NCBI RefSeq assembly: GCF_009900715.1
Contig: NZ_JAAAJC010000001.1
Location: 361,216-425,215 of the forward strand
DNA: 64,000 bases
Source: Halococcus salsus
GTDB taxonomy: Archaea; Halobacteriota; Halobacteria; Halobacteriales; Halococcaceae
Reading direction: 5' to 3'
Made by a program: the position numbers and the translations under genes. Numbering within the stretch: the first letter of the stretch is position 1; every line of letters starts with the position of its first letter. Below the pieces are notes generated by a model. That model ran no database searches and had not been told where the DNA came from. It saw nothing but the letters and a program-made list of their open reading frames with translations. Positions 51,552 through 60,403 of the stretch are shown here, in pieces.

Positions 51552-51895
51552 GGAGGAGCTGACCTGCTTCGTTTGCTTTGTGCCTTCGAACAGTTGTCTG
51601 GATCAGCCACGATACGAGTGCTGCGGCAATACCCGATTCAAACGAGAACCGCCCCGCACCGCCACCGCCCCGCATCAGCCACGAGCCTCCCCAACCGACT
51701 GCGCTCCTCGTTCGCGTCGCTCACGGGTCACTTCGTTCCCCGTTCGCAATCGAGGTTCTCCTTTCAGTCGAACCTCGCACCGCTCACTCCGGTGCTCATC
51801 CCTCGCACAGTGTCCGCGACCGGCCCTCACTATCGTTCGGACCGGTCGCGAGCGCGCGCCGACCGCTCCGATCGTTCTCGATTCGTTTTCGCGGT
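51552..51895. other. Non-coding gap filled by repeat copy F
   Basis: About 345 bases between the converging FAD oxidoreductase and nitroreductase genes. Apart from the first 80 bases, which show nothing notable, it is repeat copy F. Confidence 0.7.
51630..51892 (-). repeat. Dispersed hairpin repeat, copy F
   Basis: On the minus strand it opens near 51865 with GGTCGGCGCGCGCTCGCGACCGG and a CGACCGG...CCGGTCG hairpin, then block 1 (TGTGCGAGGGATGAGCACCG, about 51812-51793). Long inserted hairpins follow (CGAGGTTCGAC/GAACCTCG and GAACGGGGAACGAAGTGACC), then block 2 with two changes (AGGAGCGCAGTCGGTTGGGG, about 51711-51692) and a tail of GGGGCGGTGGCGGTGCGG. It is the most diverged copy. Confidence 0.8.
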
Positions 51896-52528
51896 TCAGT
51901 CCGCATCGGGTGTGAAATCGCCCTCGAAGACGACTTCGTCCAGCGGTTTCCGGTCGTTCGGGTGTTCGTCCGCGTCGTCCGAATCGTCGTGGATACCGAC
52001 GGCGACCATCACTTCCACGTCGTACTCCTCGTCGAGGTCGAAGCGGTCGGCGGCGGCCTCGTGGTCGAACCCGCCCATCGCGTGGACCGCGAGCCCGCGG
52101 CGCGAGCCTTCGAGCGCGAAGTTCTCCCAGGCGGCACCGGCGTCGAAGGAGTGACTCGCGACCGGCGCGCCGTTGTGGTCGAAGGTGGTCTTCGAGAGGA
52201 TCACCACGAGCGCGCCCGCGTCGGCCGCCCACTCCTGGTTGTGGTCGTTCACGAGCGCCAGGAAGTCGTCCCAGGCCTCGTCGTCGCGGGCGGCGTAGAC
52301 GAACCGCCAGTGCTGGTTGTTGTACGAGGAGGGGGCCCACCGCGCGGCCTCGAAGAGGGCCATGAGGTCGGCCTCCGCGACCGGTTCGCCGGTCATCGCG
52401 CGCGGCGACCACCGGTTGACGAACAGCGGGTCCACGTCGTAGCTCGGGTCGCGGTGTGCCTCGACTTCCGGGCGAAGGTCGTCAACGGTCGACTCGTCGG
52501 GTGTCGCCGTGGTTTCGCTTCGCTCCAT
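51896..52528 (-). CDS. Nitroreductase family protein
   Basis: A 210-residue FMN-dependent nitroreductase-fold protein. Typical parts are FVNRWSPRAMTGEPV near residue 36-50, LFEAARWAPSSYNNQHWRFVYA for FMN binding, the long helix around ASHSFDAGAAWENFALEGSRRGL, and VEVMVAVGIHD at the C-terminus. It reduces quinones, nitro compounds or flavins with NAD(P)H. The gene is divergent from gatE. Confidence 0.93.
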   Translation of the reverse strand: MERSETTATPDESTVDDLRPEVEAHRDPSYDVDPLFVNRWSPRAMTGEPVAEADLMALFEAARWAPSSYNNQHWRFVYAARDDEAWDDFLALVNDHNQEWAADAGALVVILSKTTFDHNGAPVASHSFDAGAAWENFALEGSRRGLAVHAMGGFDHEAAADRFDLDEEYDVEVMVAVGIHDDSDDADEHPNDRKPLDEVVFEGDFTPDAD

Positions 52529-52624
52529 TGATCGAAGCTGGGTACGTCGTTCCGACGAACAAACCTACCGGATGGTGGACGCGAACCGCGACGGTTTTTG
52601 GTCGTCCGCGCCGCAGGGCCCACA

Positions 52625-54499
52625 ATGAGCACGTCGCCGTTCGACTACGACGAGCTGGGTCTCGTCGCCGGCCTCGAGATCCACCAGCAGCTCGACACCG
52701 ACTCGAAGCTGTTCTGTGGCTGTCCGACCGACCGGCGCGAGCCAGAGGAATCCACCCACACCTTCGAACGTTTCCTCCACCCGACCAGCAGCGAGCTCGG
52801 CGAGGTCGACGTCGCGGCGCTCGAAGAGGCCGCCGCCGAACGTGAGTTCGAGTATCTGGGCTTCGATTCGACCTGCCTCGTGGAGGCCGACGAGGAACCG
52901 CCCGGCCGGCTCGACGACGAGGCGGTCGAGGTGGTCCTCGAGATCGCCGCCCTGCTCGACATGAATCCTGTAGACCAGGCCCACGTGATGCGGAAGATCG
53001 TCGTCGACGGCTCGAACACGTCGGGATTCCAGCGCTCGGCGCTCGTCGCGGGCGACGGCGCGATCAGCACGGACGACGGGCCGGTCTCGATCGTCGACAT
53101 GGAACTCGAAGAGGAGAGCGCCGCGCGCGTCGAGGAGACCGACTCGGGCGTGCGCTACGCGCTCGATAGGTTGGGGATCCCGCTCGTCGAGATCGGCACG
53201 GGGCCCGACATCCGCTCGCCCGAGCAGGCAAAGGAGGCCGCCCAGCGGATCGGGATGCTCCTGCGCTCCACTGGAAAGGTCAAGCGCGGCCTCGGCACCA
53301 TCCGCCAGGACGTCAACGTCTCGATCGCCGACGGCGCGCGGGTCGAGCTCAAGGGCGTCCAGCGCCTCGACGACATCGACGACATCGTCGAGAACGAGGT
53401 CCGCCGCCAGGTCGAACTCGTCGCGGTCCGCGACGAACTCGAAAGTCGAAACGCTGGCGTGAGCGACCCCGTCGACGTCACCGAGGTCTTCGCCGACACC
53501 GACAGCGGCGTGGTCGGCGGCGCGCTCTCGGGCGATGGCCGCGCGATGGCGGTCCGACTCGATGGTTTCGACGGGCTCGTCGGTCGCGAGCTCCAGGACG
53601 ACCGTCGGCTCGGCACCGAGTTCGCCGACCACGCCAAACACCACGGCGTCGGCGGGATCTTCCACACCGACGAGCTCCCGGCCTACGGCGTGACGGGCGA
53701 GGAGGTCACAGCGCTCGAAGACGCGGTCGACGCGGGCGAGGAGGACGCCGTGGCGATGGTGGCCGCCGACCCCCGCAGCGCGACCGCGGCCATCGACGCC
53801 GTGGCCGACCGGGCGCGAACCGCGCTTTCGGGCGTCCCCGAGGAGACACGCGACGTCACACCCGACGGCACCTCGCGTTACCTCCGACCGCTCCCCGGCG
53901 CGGCCCGGATGTACCCCGAGACCGACGTGCCACCCGTCGAACTCGACTTCGAGGGTATCGAGACCCCGGAACTCCTCACCGAGAAGGTCGAGCGCTATCA
54001 GTCGGAACTCGACCTCGATCCCGGCCTCGCGCGTCAGGTCGCCTACGGCCGGCGGATGCCGCTGTTCGAGGCGGCCGTCGAGCGCGGTATCGACCCGACG
54101 CTCGCGGCGGGCACGGTGGAGAGCACCGCGACCGAACTCCGGCGCGACGGGGTCCCGGTCGACGACGTGAGCGACGAGCGGTTCCTCGATCTGTTCGACC
54201 TCTACCGGGAGGGCGAGGTCACGACGGAGGCCATCGACGACCTCCTCGTCGTGCTCGCCGAGAACCCTGAGCGCTCGGCCGCGGCGGCCGCGGAGCAGGA
54301 AGGACTCGGGAGCGCCGGTGACGACGAGGTCCGGCAGGCCGTCGTCGAAGTCGTCGAACGGAACGAAGAACAGGTGCGAGAACAGGGGATGGGCGCGTTC
54401 TCGGGACTCATGGGCGAGTGCATGGGCGCGCTCGGCGGTCGCGCGGAGGGCGACGAGGTGAGCGAGCTGTTGCGTGAGGAGATCGGGAAACGAAGCTGA
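52625..54499 (+). CDS. gatE: Glutamyl-tRNA(Gln) amidotransferase subunit E
   Basis: A 624-residue GatE, the archaeal-specific subunit that, with GatD, converts Glu-tRNA(Gln) to Gln-tRNA(Gln). The GatB-like cradle has GLVAGLEIHQQLDTDSKLFCGCP, NTSGFQRSALVAGDG, IPLVEIGTGPDIRSPEQA and KRGLGTIRQDVNVSI. An inserted AspRS-like GAD domain follows, and the C-terminal YqeY-type tail domain ends GMGAFSGLMGECMGALGGRA. The ATG at 52625 was chosen at the family start. The gatD partner is not in the window. Confidence 0.97.
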   Translation: MSTSPFDYDELGLVAGLEIHQQLDTDSKLFCGCPTDRREPEESTHTFERFLHPTSSELGEVDVAALEEAAAEREFEYLGFDSTCLVEADEEPPGRLDDEAVEVVLEIAALLDMNPVDQAHVMRKIVVDGSNTSGFQRSALVAGDGAISTDDGPVSIVDMELEEESAARVEETDSGVRYALDRLGIPLVEIGTGPDIRSPEQAKEAAQRIGMLLRSTGKVKRGLGTIRQDVNVSIADGARVELKGVQRLDDIDDIVENEVRRQVELVAVRDELESRNAGVSDPVDVTEVFADTDSGVVGGALSGDGRAMAVRLDGFDGLVGRELQDDRRLGTEFADHAKHHGVGGIFHTDELPAYGVTGEEVTALEDAVDAGEEDAVAMVAADPRSATAAIDAVADRARTALSGVPEETRDVTPDGTSRYLRPLPGAARMYPETDVPPVELDFEGIETPELLTEKVERYQSELDLDPGLARQVAYGRRMPLFEAAVERGIDPTLAAGTVESTATELRRDGVPVDDVSDERFLDLFDLYREGEVTTEAIDDLLVVLAENPERSAAAAAEQEGLGSAGDDEVRQAVVEVVERNEEQVREQGMGAFSGLMGECMGALGGRAEGDEVSELLREEIGKRS

Positions 54500-55336
54500 T
54501 CACTCCGTCTCGCGGTCGGGGCTCAACACCTTCGGGCGCAGGCCGAAGAAATCCGGGACGGGAAGTACGCGTTCGGGGTCGACCCGCCGGGAGATGACGT
54601 AGGCGACGCCGACGAGCACGAGCGCGAACGCGGCGTCGACGAACCAGTGGATGCCGAGGTAGAACGTCGAGAACACGACGGTCGCGGCGAGTCCGGTGGC
54701 GAAGACGGTGTAGCGCCGGCTCGCTTTCCTGGCGTAGAGCACCGCGAGCGCGGCGAGCCCGGTGTGGAGGCTCGGGAGCGCCTTCACCATCGTGTCGGTG
54801 GCGAACATCCCCGCGGTGATGACCGGGTCGACCCCGAACGCGAGCGGTCTGACCTCTGCGGGGGCGTAGAGCGACGGGATGCCGACCGGGACGAAGATGA
54901 AAAAGGGCACTGCGAGCGAGACGAGCGTGAGGTAGCCGAGGGCGTAGCGTCTGGATTCGTGCTCGTCGTGGGCCTTCACCTTGAAATAAGTGAAGAGCAC
55001 GATGGTCGGGAGCCCGATGAGGTATATCGCGACGAAGAACGCCGTGAGCGCCGGGTTCGCGATGGTCTGGACGTTCGCGACCAGCGAGCCCTCGACCTCG
55101 TAGATGACCCAGGTGAACGTCCCCGGGGCGTGGAACTGGTGGGCGACCTCGTTGACGCCCGCCGTCACGAGCCACGCGACCCCGAGGTACTTCCAGTCGG
55201 TGCGCACGAGCTCCTTGGCGAACGCGACCGGCCGGCGGTCGGGGAGGAACACCGCCGCACAGCCGACGAGCGCGAGGATCGACCCGGTGGCGACGAGCAG
55301 CGTGTACGCCATCGCCGGTGGAACCGCAGGGACCAT
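54500..55336 (-). CDS. PAP2-family membrane phosphatase
   Basis: A 278-residue integral membrane protein with about six hydrophobic segments and PAP2 motifs: C2 as PSLHTGLAAL and C3 as STFYLGIHWFVDAAF, with the conserved His and Asp. The first motif is weak, as in the inositol-phosphorylceramide-synthase-like subgroup. It hydrolyses or transfers lipid phosphates. ATG 55336 was chosen; a later ATG at 55312 is possible. It converges with gatE, immediately adjacent. Confidence 0.88.
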   Translation of the reverse strand: MVPAVPPAMAYTLLVATGSILALVGCAAVFLPDRRPVAFAKELVRTDWKYLGVAWLVTAGVNEVAHQFHAPGTFTWVIYEVEGSLVANVQTIANPALTAFFVAIYLIGLPTIVLFTYFKVKAHDEHESRRYALGYLTLVSLAVPFFIFVPVGIPSLYAPAEVRPLAFGVDPVITAGMFATDTMVKALPSLHTGLAALAVLYARKASRRYTVFATGLAATVVFSTFYLGIHWFVDAAFALVLVGVAYVISRRVDPERVLPVPDFFGLRPKVLSPDRETE

Positions 55337-55456
55337 TGGGAGACCACTACGACCGATAGCGCACAAAGCCGTTGTGATACGACCCCATACGGAGCTCACA
55401 ACGGTTCCGGGACCGACCGGCGGGGGGCTTATTAGCCGCCGTCGGCTATCGACCGC

Positions 55457-56038
55457 GTGTTTCACGAGGTGGTCGGCTCGCAGCCCGAGTGGGTCGTCAC
55501 CGCCGGCCTCGGCGTCGCGGCGTTCGTCGCGGTCGCCTGCGTGTTCGTCGCCGGCGCGCGGCTGTTCCCCGACCCGCCGAACCGCTCACGCCACGTGAGC
55601 GGCGAGGAGAAACGCCGTCGCGAGATCCGCACCTACCTCGGGGCCGTCGACCAGCCGTTCGTCGAGGACCACTCGCTCGACGGCCTACAGGTCGACTTCT
55701 ACTTCCCCGACCACGACGTCGCGGTGACGTTCGACCCCCGAACGTACTACCGGCTCCAACGAACGCCGACCACCGCCGTGCTCGTCGAACACGAACTCCC
55801 CGGATCCCACCTCGGCGCGCGCTTGCCCTTCGACGTCCCCACGCTCGGCGGGCCGGTCGACGACCCCACGACCGCCGCCTTCGCCGTGCTGGGACTCCCG
55901 GTCGAGGCCAGCCTCGCGGACGTCAGAGCGGCCTACCGGGAGAAGGTGAAGGAGGCCCACCCCGACCACGGCGGCGACCGCGACGAGTTCCGCCGGGTTC
56001 GCGAGGCCTACACCACCGCGAAGGAACACGCCGGCTGA
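55457..56038 (+). CDS. Membrane-anchored J-domain protein
   Basis: A 193-residue protein with one N-terminal transmembrane segment (residues 13-34), a charged middle region and a C-terminal J domain whose HPD motif is at 168-170 (KEAHPDHGGDRDEFRRVREAY). The J domain at the end and membrane anchor at the start is the reverse of canonical DnaJ. It would recruit DnaK to the inner membrane face. Start is GTG. Haloarchaeal homologues exist but are uncharacterised. Confidence 0.88.
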   Translation: MFHEVVGSQPEWVVTAGLGVAAFVAVACVFVAGARLFPDPPNRSRHVSGEEKRRREIRTYLGAVDQPFVEDHSLDGLQVDFYFPDHDVAVTFDPRTYYRLQRTPTTAVLVEHELPGSHLGARLPFDVPTLGGPVDDPTTAAFAVLGLPVEASLADVRAAYREKVKEAHPDHGGDRDEFRRVREAYTTAKEHAG

Positions 56039-56056
56039 GGTAGTAGCTGCTACGCG

Positions 56057-56473
56057 TTACTCGAAGACCTCGACCACCGCGTGTTCGAACAGGAGGAAGA
56101 CGTTGTAGAGACACGTGGTCTGGAAACCGACGAGCACGAACGGGACGGGTTCGGGGAGCCCGACGCGTTCGACGAGCACGACCAGGGCGTAGCTCACGAC
56201 GAGGTTGCCGCCGGTGGCGAGGATGTGGACCATCGAGGCCGCCGCGACCCCCTGCCCCTCGCGCTCGCGTTCGGTGAGCACGCCGCCGAACGCCACCGCC
56301 GTCAGGACGGCGATGGCGGCGAGCGCACCGCCGACGTAGAGGGCGATCTCGAAGGCATCGGGCGTGCCGAACTCGTGGATCAACAGCGCACCTGCCCCCC
56401 AGATCGCCAGCGTGTAGCCGTACGCCTTCGACTCGGCGACGAGGTTGTGGGCGAGACGCTGGGACGGCTCCAT
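56057..56473 (-). CDS. Small multi-pass membrane protein of unknown function
   Basis: A 138-residue protein with four hydrophobic segments (about 18-36, 42-62, 78-102, 111-134) and a short cytoplasmic N-terminus. It contains no recognised motif. It converges with the J-domain gene (18 bases apart) and is divergent from the HTH regulator. Length and composition suggest a haloarchaeal DUF; I cannot name it. Confidence 0.8.
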   Translation of the reverse strand: MEPSQRLAHNLVAESKAYGYTLAIWGAGALLIHEFGTPDAFEIALYVGGALAAIAVLTAVAFGGVLTEREREGQGVAAASMVHILATGGNLVVSYALVVLVERVGLPEPVPFVLVGFQTTCLYNVFLLFEHAVVEVFE

Positions 56474-56553
56474 TCGACACCGTGTTCGCGCGCTCGGTCG
56501 AAAAACGACCCGGTCGTCGGTCCCCGACCACCGCCCCGCGTTGGCAACACGAG

Positions 56554-56563
56554 GATTATACTA
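56554..56563 (+). promoter_or_regulatory. TATA box of the HTH regulator
   Basis: GATTATACTA lies 23-32 bases before ATG 56586, so the transcript is probably leaderless. Confidence 0.5.
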
Positions 56564-56585
56564 TCGGGTGGAGTAGCCGACGCCG

Positions 56586-57248
56586 ATGAGCACGATCGCC
56601 GAAGTCAGTCTCCCGGGGGCGGAGTTCGCCCTCCACGAAACGCTCGAAGCCCACCCGGACGTCGAGTTCGAGATCGAGCGTATGGTCGCCCACGAGACCG
56701 ACCGCGTGATGCCGTTCGTCTGGGCCACCAGCGAGCGTGTCGACCGGGAGACCCTCGACGAGGCGATGGCCGACGACCCGAGCGTCGACAACGTGACGCG
56801 ACTCGCCGCCTACGACGGGGAGTGGTTCTACCGGATGGAGTGGGTCACCGACATCCGGGTGGTGCTCCACGTCCTGCTCGAACAGGGGGCCACGGTCCTG
56901 AACGCCAGTGGCCGCGACGACGAGTGGAAGCTCCGGATCCTCTTCCCCGACCGCGACTCGCTCTCGGCGACCTACGACTACTGCACCGAGGAGGCGCTCA
57001 CGCTCACGGTCAACCGGATCCACGAACTCGACGGCGAACACCGCGACGAGTACGGGCTCACCGAGACCCAACACGAGACCCTGGTCGCGGCCGTCGAGGC
57101 GGGCTACTTCGACATCCCACAGAAGGCGACCCTCGACGAGCTCGCCGACGAGATCGGCATCACCCACCAGGCGCTCTCCGAACGCCTCCACCGGGGCCAC
57201 AAGACCCTGATCGAGAACGCGCTTATCATCGGTCGGATGGGACGGTGA
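56586..57248 (+). CDS. HTH_10 (bacterio-opsin activator-like) transcriptional regulator
   Basis: A 220-residue haloarchaeal regulator. The N-terminal half is the BAT GAF/coactivator-like beta domain (FALHETLEAHPDVEFEIERMVAHE...), and the C-terminal HTH_10 has the hallmark LTETQHETLVAAVEAGYFDIPQKATLDELADEIGITHQALSERLHRGHKTLI. Such proteins control diverse regulons including light-driven pumps and metabolism. Target genes are not known; the adjacent pilin is a natural candidate. It converges with the pilin gene. Confidence 0.95.
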   Translation: MSTIAEVSLPGAEFALHETLEAHPDVEFEIERMVAHETDRVMPFVWATSERVDRETLDEAMADDPSVDNVTRLAAYDGEWFYRMEWVTDIRVVLHVLLEQGATVLNASGRDDEWKLRILFPDRDSLSATYDYCTEEALTLTVNRIHELDGEHRDEYGLTETQHETLVAAVEAGYFDIPQKATLDELADEIGITHQALSERLHRGHKTLIENALIIGRMGR

Positions 57249-57290
57249 GCGCCGCGGTGACGGCGGCGCTGGACCGTCGTGGTCGATCCG

Positions 57291-57680
57291 TTACTCGCCG
57301 CCACCGCCGTCGAGGCTGGTTCGCCAGATGACCGAGGACTGGCCGTCGCCGGTGTAGATCACCCTCTCCGCACCCGTGTCGCTCAGTTCGGCGACTTCGG
57401 TGCCGGCCGTGATCTCGCCGGTGGCGCTGGAGGAGGCGACGCCGTCGCCCTCGACCGCGATGTTCTCGCCGTCGAGCGTGTCGCCGCCGCTCATCACCAG
57501 CGTTCCGTCTTGGACGCTGAAACTCGCCTGTGGCGTCGTCTGTTGCTCGCCGCCGAGCCCCAGCACGAACGCCCCGATAACGGCCGCGAGTATCACCACG
57601 ACCGCGACCATCAACACGACGCCGATCACCGGACTGACACCGCGCGTCGCTTCGCCGAACCGCTTGTGTATTCCGTTCAT
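57291..57680 (-). CDS. Archaeal type IV pilin
   Basis: A 129-residue pilin. The class III-type signal FGEATRGVSPVIGVVLMVAVVV has the prepilin peptidase cut between Gly14 and Val15, followed by the hydrophobic polymerisation helix to about residue 41 and a short beta domain with a Gly-rich end. It would be processed by the PibD peptidase and assembled in adhesion pili. ATG 57680 was chosen at the signal. No pilus ATPase or platform gene is in the window, so it is an orphan pilin. Confidence 0.92.
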   Translation of the reverse strand: MNGIHKRFGEATRGVSPVIGVVLMVAVVVILAAVIGAFVLGLGGEQQTTPQASFSVQDGTLVMSGGDTLDGENIAVEGDGVASSSATGEITAGTEVAELSDTGAERVIYTGDGQSSVIWRTSLDGGGGE

Positions 57681-57943
57681 ATTCACGTGTTGTCGTAAAC
57701 CCACCAGCGAGGGGTTCGACGAGCGCACGGCACGACCGCGCCCCGGCCCCGAACTGGTGCGTTGCCGTCGGTGGTTCCGTTATCCGATATAAACGTTCAG
57801 AACGTATACCGACGATATAGCTCGCTTCGGCGAACGATCTCCTTGATTCATCGAGCGCGGACACCGAACTGATCGATCGCCCGTGGCCGATCCCCCGCGA
57901 GGATTTTGAGAACGGTTAAGTCGGGGGGAAAGCGATTACTAAC
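57681..57943. other. Divergent promoter region between pilin and mnhA
   Basis: About 260 bases. On the minus strand GTTTATATCGG (about 57784-57795) is a plausible TATA box for the pilin gene with a leader of about 80 bases. On the plus strand GTTAAGTC near 57915-57922 could serve mnhA. I see no gene or repeat-family core. Confidence 0.5.
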
Positions 57944-60403
57944 GTGTTCTCCGTGGCGCTCCCGACGGCGGTCGCCGGTGGTGTTCCGACGGTGGTCGGG
58001 CGTCCCGGATCCGGTGGCATCGCACTCACGCTGGCCCAGACGGGGACGGATCCCAGTAGCATGGCGCTGTTCGCGGCGCTCGGGCTCCCGTTCCTCGCCG
58101 CGCTCCTCGCGCCGCTCGTCTACCGTGCGCTCGGCGAGCGGACGGCGTGGTTCGCCGCGCTGGTCGCGCTGGTCTCCTTTGGACTGGTCGCGAGCCAGTA
58201 CGGCACCCAGGGACCCGTCACGCTCCCGTGGATCCCGACGCTCGGGATCTCGCTCACGCTCTACCTCGACGGTCTTTCCCTCCTGATCTCGCTGCTCGCG
58301 AGCGGCGTCGGCGTTCTGATCTTCACCTACTCGGCGGGCTACATGCACGACGAACCCGGCAAAGCCCGCTACTACGCCACCCTGCTCGCGTTCATGGGCT
58401 CGATGCTCGGCGTCGCGCTCGCCTCCGACCTCATCGCGCTGTTCGTCTTCTGGGAACTCACCTCGATCACCTCCTTCGGCCTCGTCGGCCACTACCGCGA
58501 CTCCGAGAGCGCCCAGTCCGCAGCCCGCCAGGCGCTCATCGTCACGGTCTCGGGTGGGCTCTTCATGCTCGTCGGCTTCATCCTGCTCGCGTACGCCTCC
58601 GAGGTCGCCTTCGGCGCTCCCACCTTCACCCTCATCGGCGGCCCGGACTCGATGATCGCGAACGCCGAGGCGATGCGGACCGCCCTCCGCAATACGGGAC
58701 TGTTCCTCCCGGTGCTCGGGCTCGTCGCGCTCGGTGCGGCCGCCAAATCCGCCCAGGTCCCGCTCCACTTCTGGCTCCCGAGCGCGATGGAGGCTCCAAC
58801 CCCAGTCTCGGCCTTCCTCCACTCCGCGACGATGGTGAAGGCCGGTGTCTTCCTCGTCGGCCGGACCCGCCCGCTGCTCACCGGCGAGGAGTGGATGGTG
58901 CTCTTCGCGAGCCTCGGCCTGCTCACCATGACCGTCACCGCGATCCGCGCGCTCGGCGCGACCGACATCAAGGAGCTCCTCGCCTACTCGACGGCCTCCC
59001 ACCTCGGGCTGATCACCGCCGGCTTCGGCTTTACGAACCAGCTCGGGGCCGAGACCGGTGCGTTCCACATCCTGAATCACGCGCTGTTCAAGGCCACCCT
59101 CTTCCTCGTCGCCGGGATCATCGCCCACGAGGCGGGGACCCGCGCGCTCGACGAGCTCGGCGGCCTCCGGCACGACCTCCCGCTGGTCGGCGTGATCACC
59201 GCCATCGCGGCGCTCGGGATGGCCGGCGTCCCGCCGTTCAACGGCTTCTACTCCAAGGAACTCCTCTACGAGGCGGCCTACGAGACCGCCCACGAACTCG
59301 GCGGGCTCGCGTGGGCCTTCCCGGTGGTCGCCGTCGTCGGCAGCGTCTTCACCTTCCTCTACTCCATTCGCTTCCTCTGGCTGTTCATGGGCGAGAAGCC
59401 CGATTCGCTCGGTGCGGTTCACTCGCCCTCCTACGCGCTGGTCGCGCCGCCGGCCGTCCTCGCCGGGCTCGCGATGGTCGTCGGGATCGACCCCCAGCTC
59501 GCCGTCGACACCATCGTCCAGTCGGCCTTCGCGAGCACCGTCGCGGGCGAGGCCCACTCGATGAGCGTCTACCTCCCGACCTACCTCTCGCCGGCGGTCG
59601 CGATGAGCGCGGTCACCATCGCCGCGGGGATCGCCCTCTCGCCGTTCTACGACCGCCTCGCCGACGGCGTCCGGCGGCTCTCGCAGGGGCCGGCGACCGC
59701 GACGTGGTGGTACGACGGTGCGGTCGTCGGGCTCGAACGCGTGAGCGCGGTCTCGCTCCCGCGCCTCCAGACGGGGCGGTTCAGAACCGCCGCGGTGTGG
59801 CTGCTCGGGTCGACGGTGCTCCTCGTGCTCGCGGGCTACGTCGCGGCCGGGGTCTCGCTCCCCGCCTTCACCGGCCTCTCGGTCACGGCTCCCGTGGTGG
59901 TCATCCTCGCGGTGGCGGTGCTCGCGGCGGCGGCGATCGGCATCGCCCCCTCGCACATCGCGGGCGTGCTCACGCTCTCCATCCTCGGGTTCATGGTGGC
60001 GCTCTTCTTCGTGCTGTCGAGCGCGCCGGACCTCGCGCTCACCCAGTTGGTGGTCGAGACCCTCGTGCTGGTGATATTCCTCCTCGTGCTCGACAAGCTC
60101 CCGGCGTTCTACGGCGAGGCGACCCGAAGCAACGTGGTCCGCGACGTGGTGCTCGCCGCCGGCGTCGGGCTCACGGTCTGTCTCACGGTGCTGGTGGCGA
60201 CCGCGCCGAGCCCCGATACGATCGCGGGCTTCTTCGTCGAGACCGCGCCGCTGCCCGAGGGCGGCGGTGGCGGGAACATCGTCAACGTGATCCTCGTCGA
60301 CTTCAGAGCCCTCGATACGTTGGGCGAGATATCGGTGGTCGCGATGGCGGCGATCTCGGTCGTCACTCTCATCGCGATGCGGGGTCGGGGTGAGTCGTCG
60401 TGA
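57944..60403 (+). CDS. mnhA: Mrp-type Na+/H+ antiporter subunit A
   Basis: An 819-residue large membrane subunit with about twenty hydrophobic segments, homologous to NuoL and MbhE-like parts. Proton-channel marks include LIALFVFWELTSITSFGLVGHY, VPLHFWLPSAMEAPTPVSAFLHSATMVKAG, ELLAYSTASHLGL and HALFKATLFLVAG; the C-terminal DUF4040-like part has LTQLVVETLVLVIFLLVL. Mrp complexes export Na+ in exchange for H+. Start GTG 57944 adds 39 residues before an in-frame ATG at 58061, which is the more conventional start. First gene of a seven-gene operon. Confidence 0.95.
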   Translation: MFSVALPTAVAGGVPTVVGRPGSGGIALTLAQTGTDPSSMALFAALGLPFLAALLAPLVYRALGERTAWFAALVALVSFGLVASQYGTQGPVTLPWIPTLGISLTLYLDGLSLLISLLASGVGVLIFTYSAGYMHDEPGKARYYATLLAFMGSMLGVALASDLIALFVFWELTSITSFGLVGHYRDSESAQSAARQALIVTVSGGLFMLVGFILLAYASEVAFGAPTFTLIGGPDSMIANAEAMRTALRNTGLFLPVLGLVALGAAAKSAQVPLHFWLPSAMEAPTPVSAFLHSATMVKAGVFLVGRTRPLLTGEEWMVLFASLGLLTMTVTAIRALGATDIKELLAYSTASHLGLITAGFGFTNQLGAETGAFHILNHALFKATLFLVAGIIAHEAGTRALDELGGLRHDLPLVGVITAIAALGMAGVPPFNGFYSKELLYEAAYETAHELGGLAWAFPVVAVVGSVFTFLYSIRFLWLFMGEKPDSLGAVHSPSYALVAPPAVLAGLAMVVGIDPQLAVDTIVQSAFASTVAGEAHSMSVYLPTYLSPAVAMSAVTIAAGIALSPFYDRLADGVRRLSQGPATATWWYDGAVVGLERVSAVSLPRLQTGRFRTAAVWLLGSTVLLVLAGYVAAGVSLPAFTGLSVTAPVVVILAVAVLAAAAIGIAPSHIAGVLTLSILGFMVALFFVLSSAPDLALTQLVVETLVLVIFLLVLDKLPAFYGEATRSNVVRDVVLAAGVGLTVCLTVLVATAPSPDTIAGFFVETAPLPEGGGGGNIVNVILVDFRALDTLGEISVVAMAAISVVTLIAMRGRGESS

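Noticed and set aside
57848-59956. A 702-codon open frame antisense to mnhA
   Set aside because: Low-complexity, charged translation without domains. The plus-strand MnhA frame has clear family motifs.
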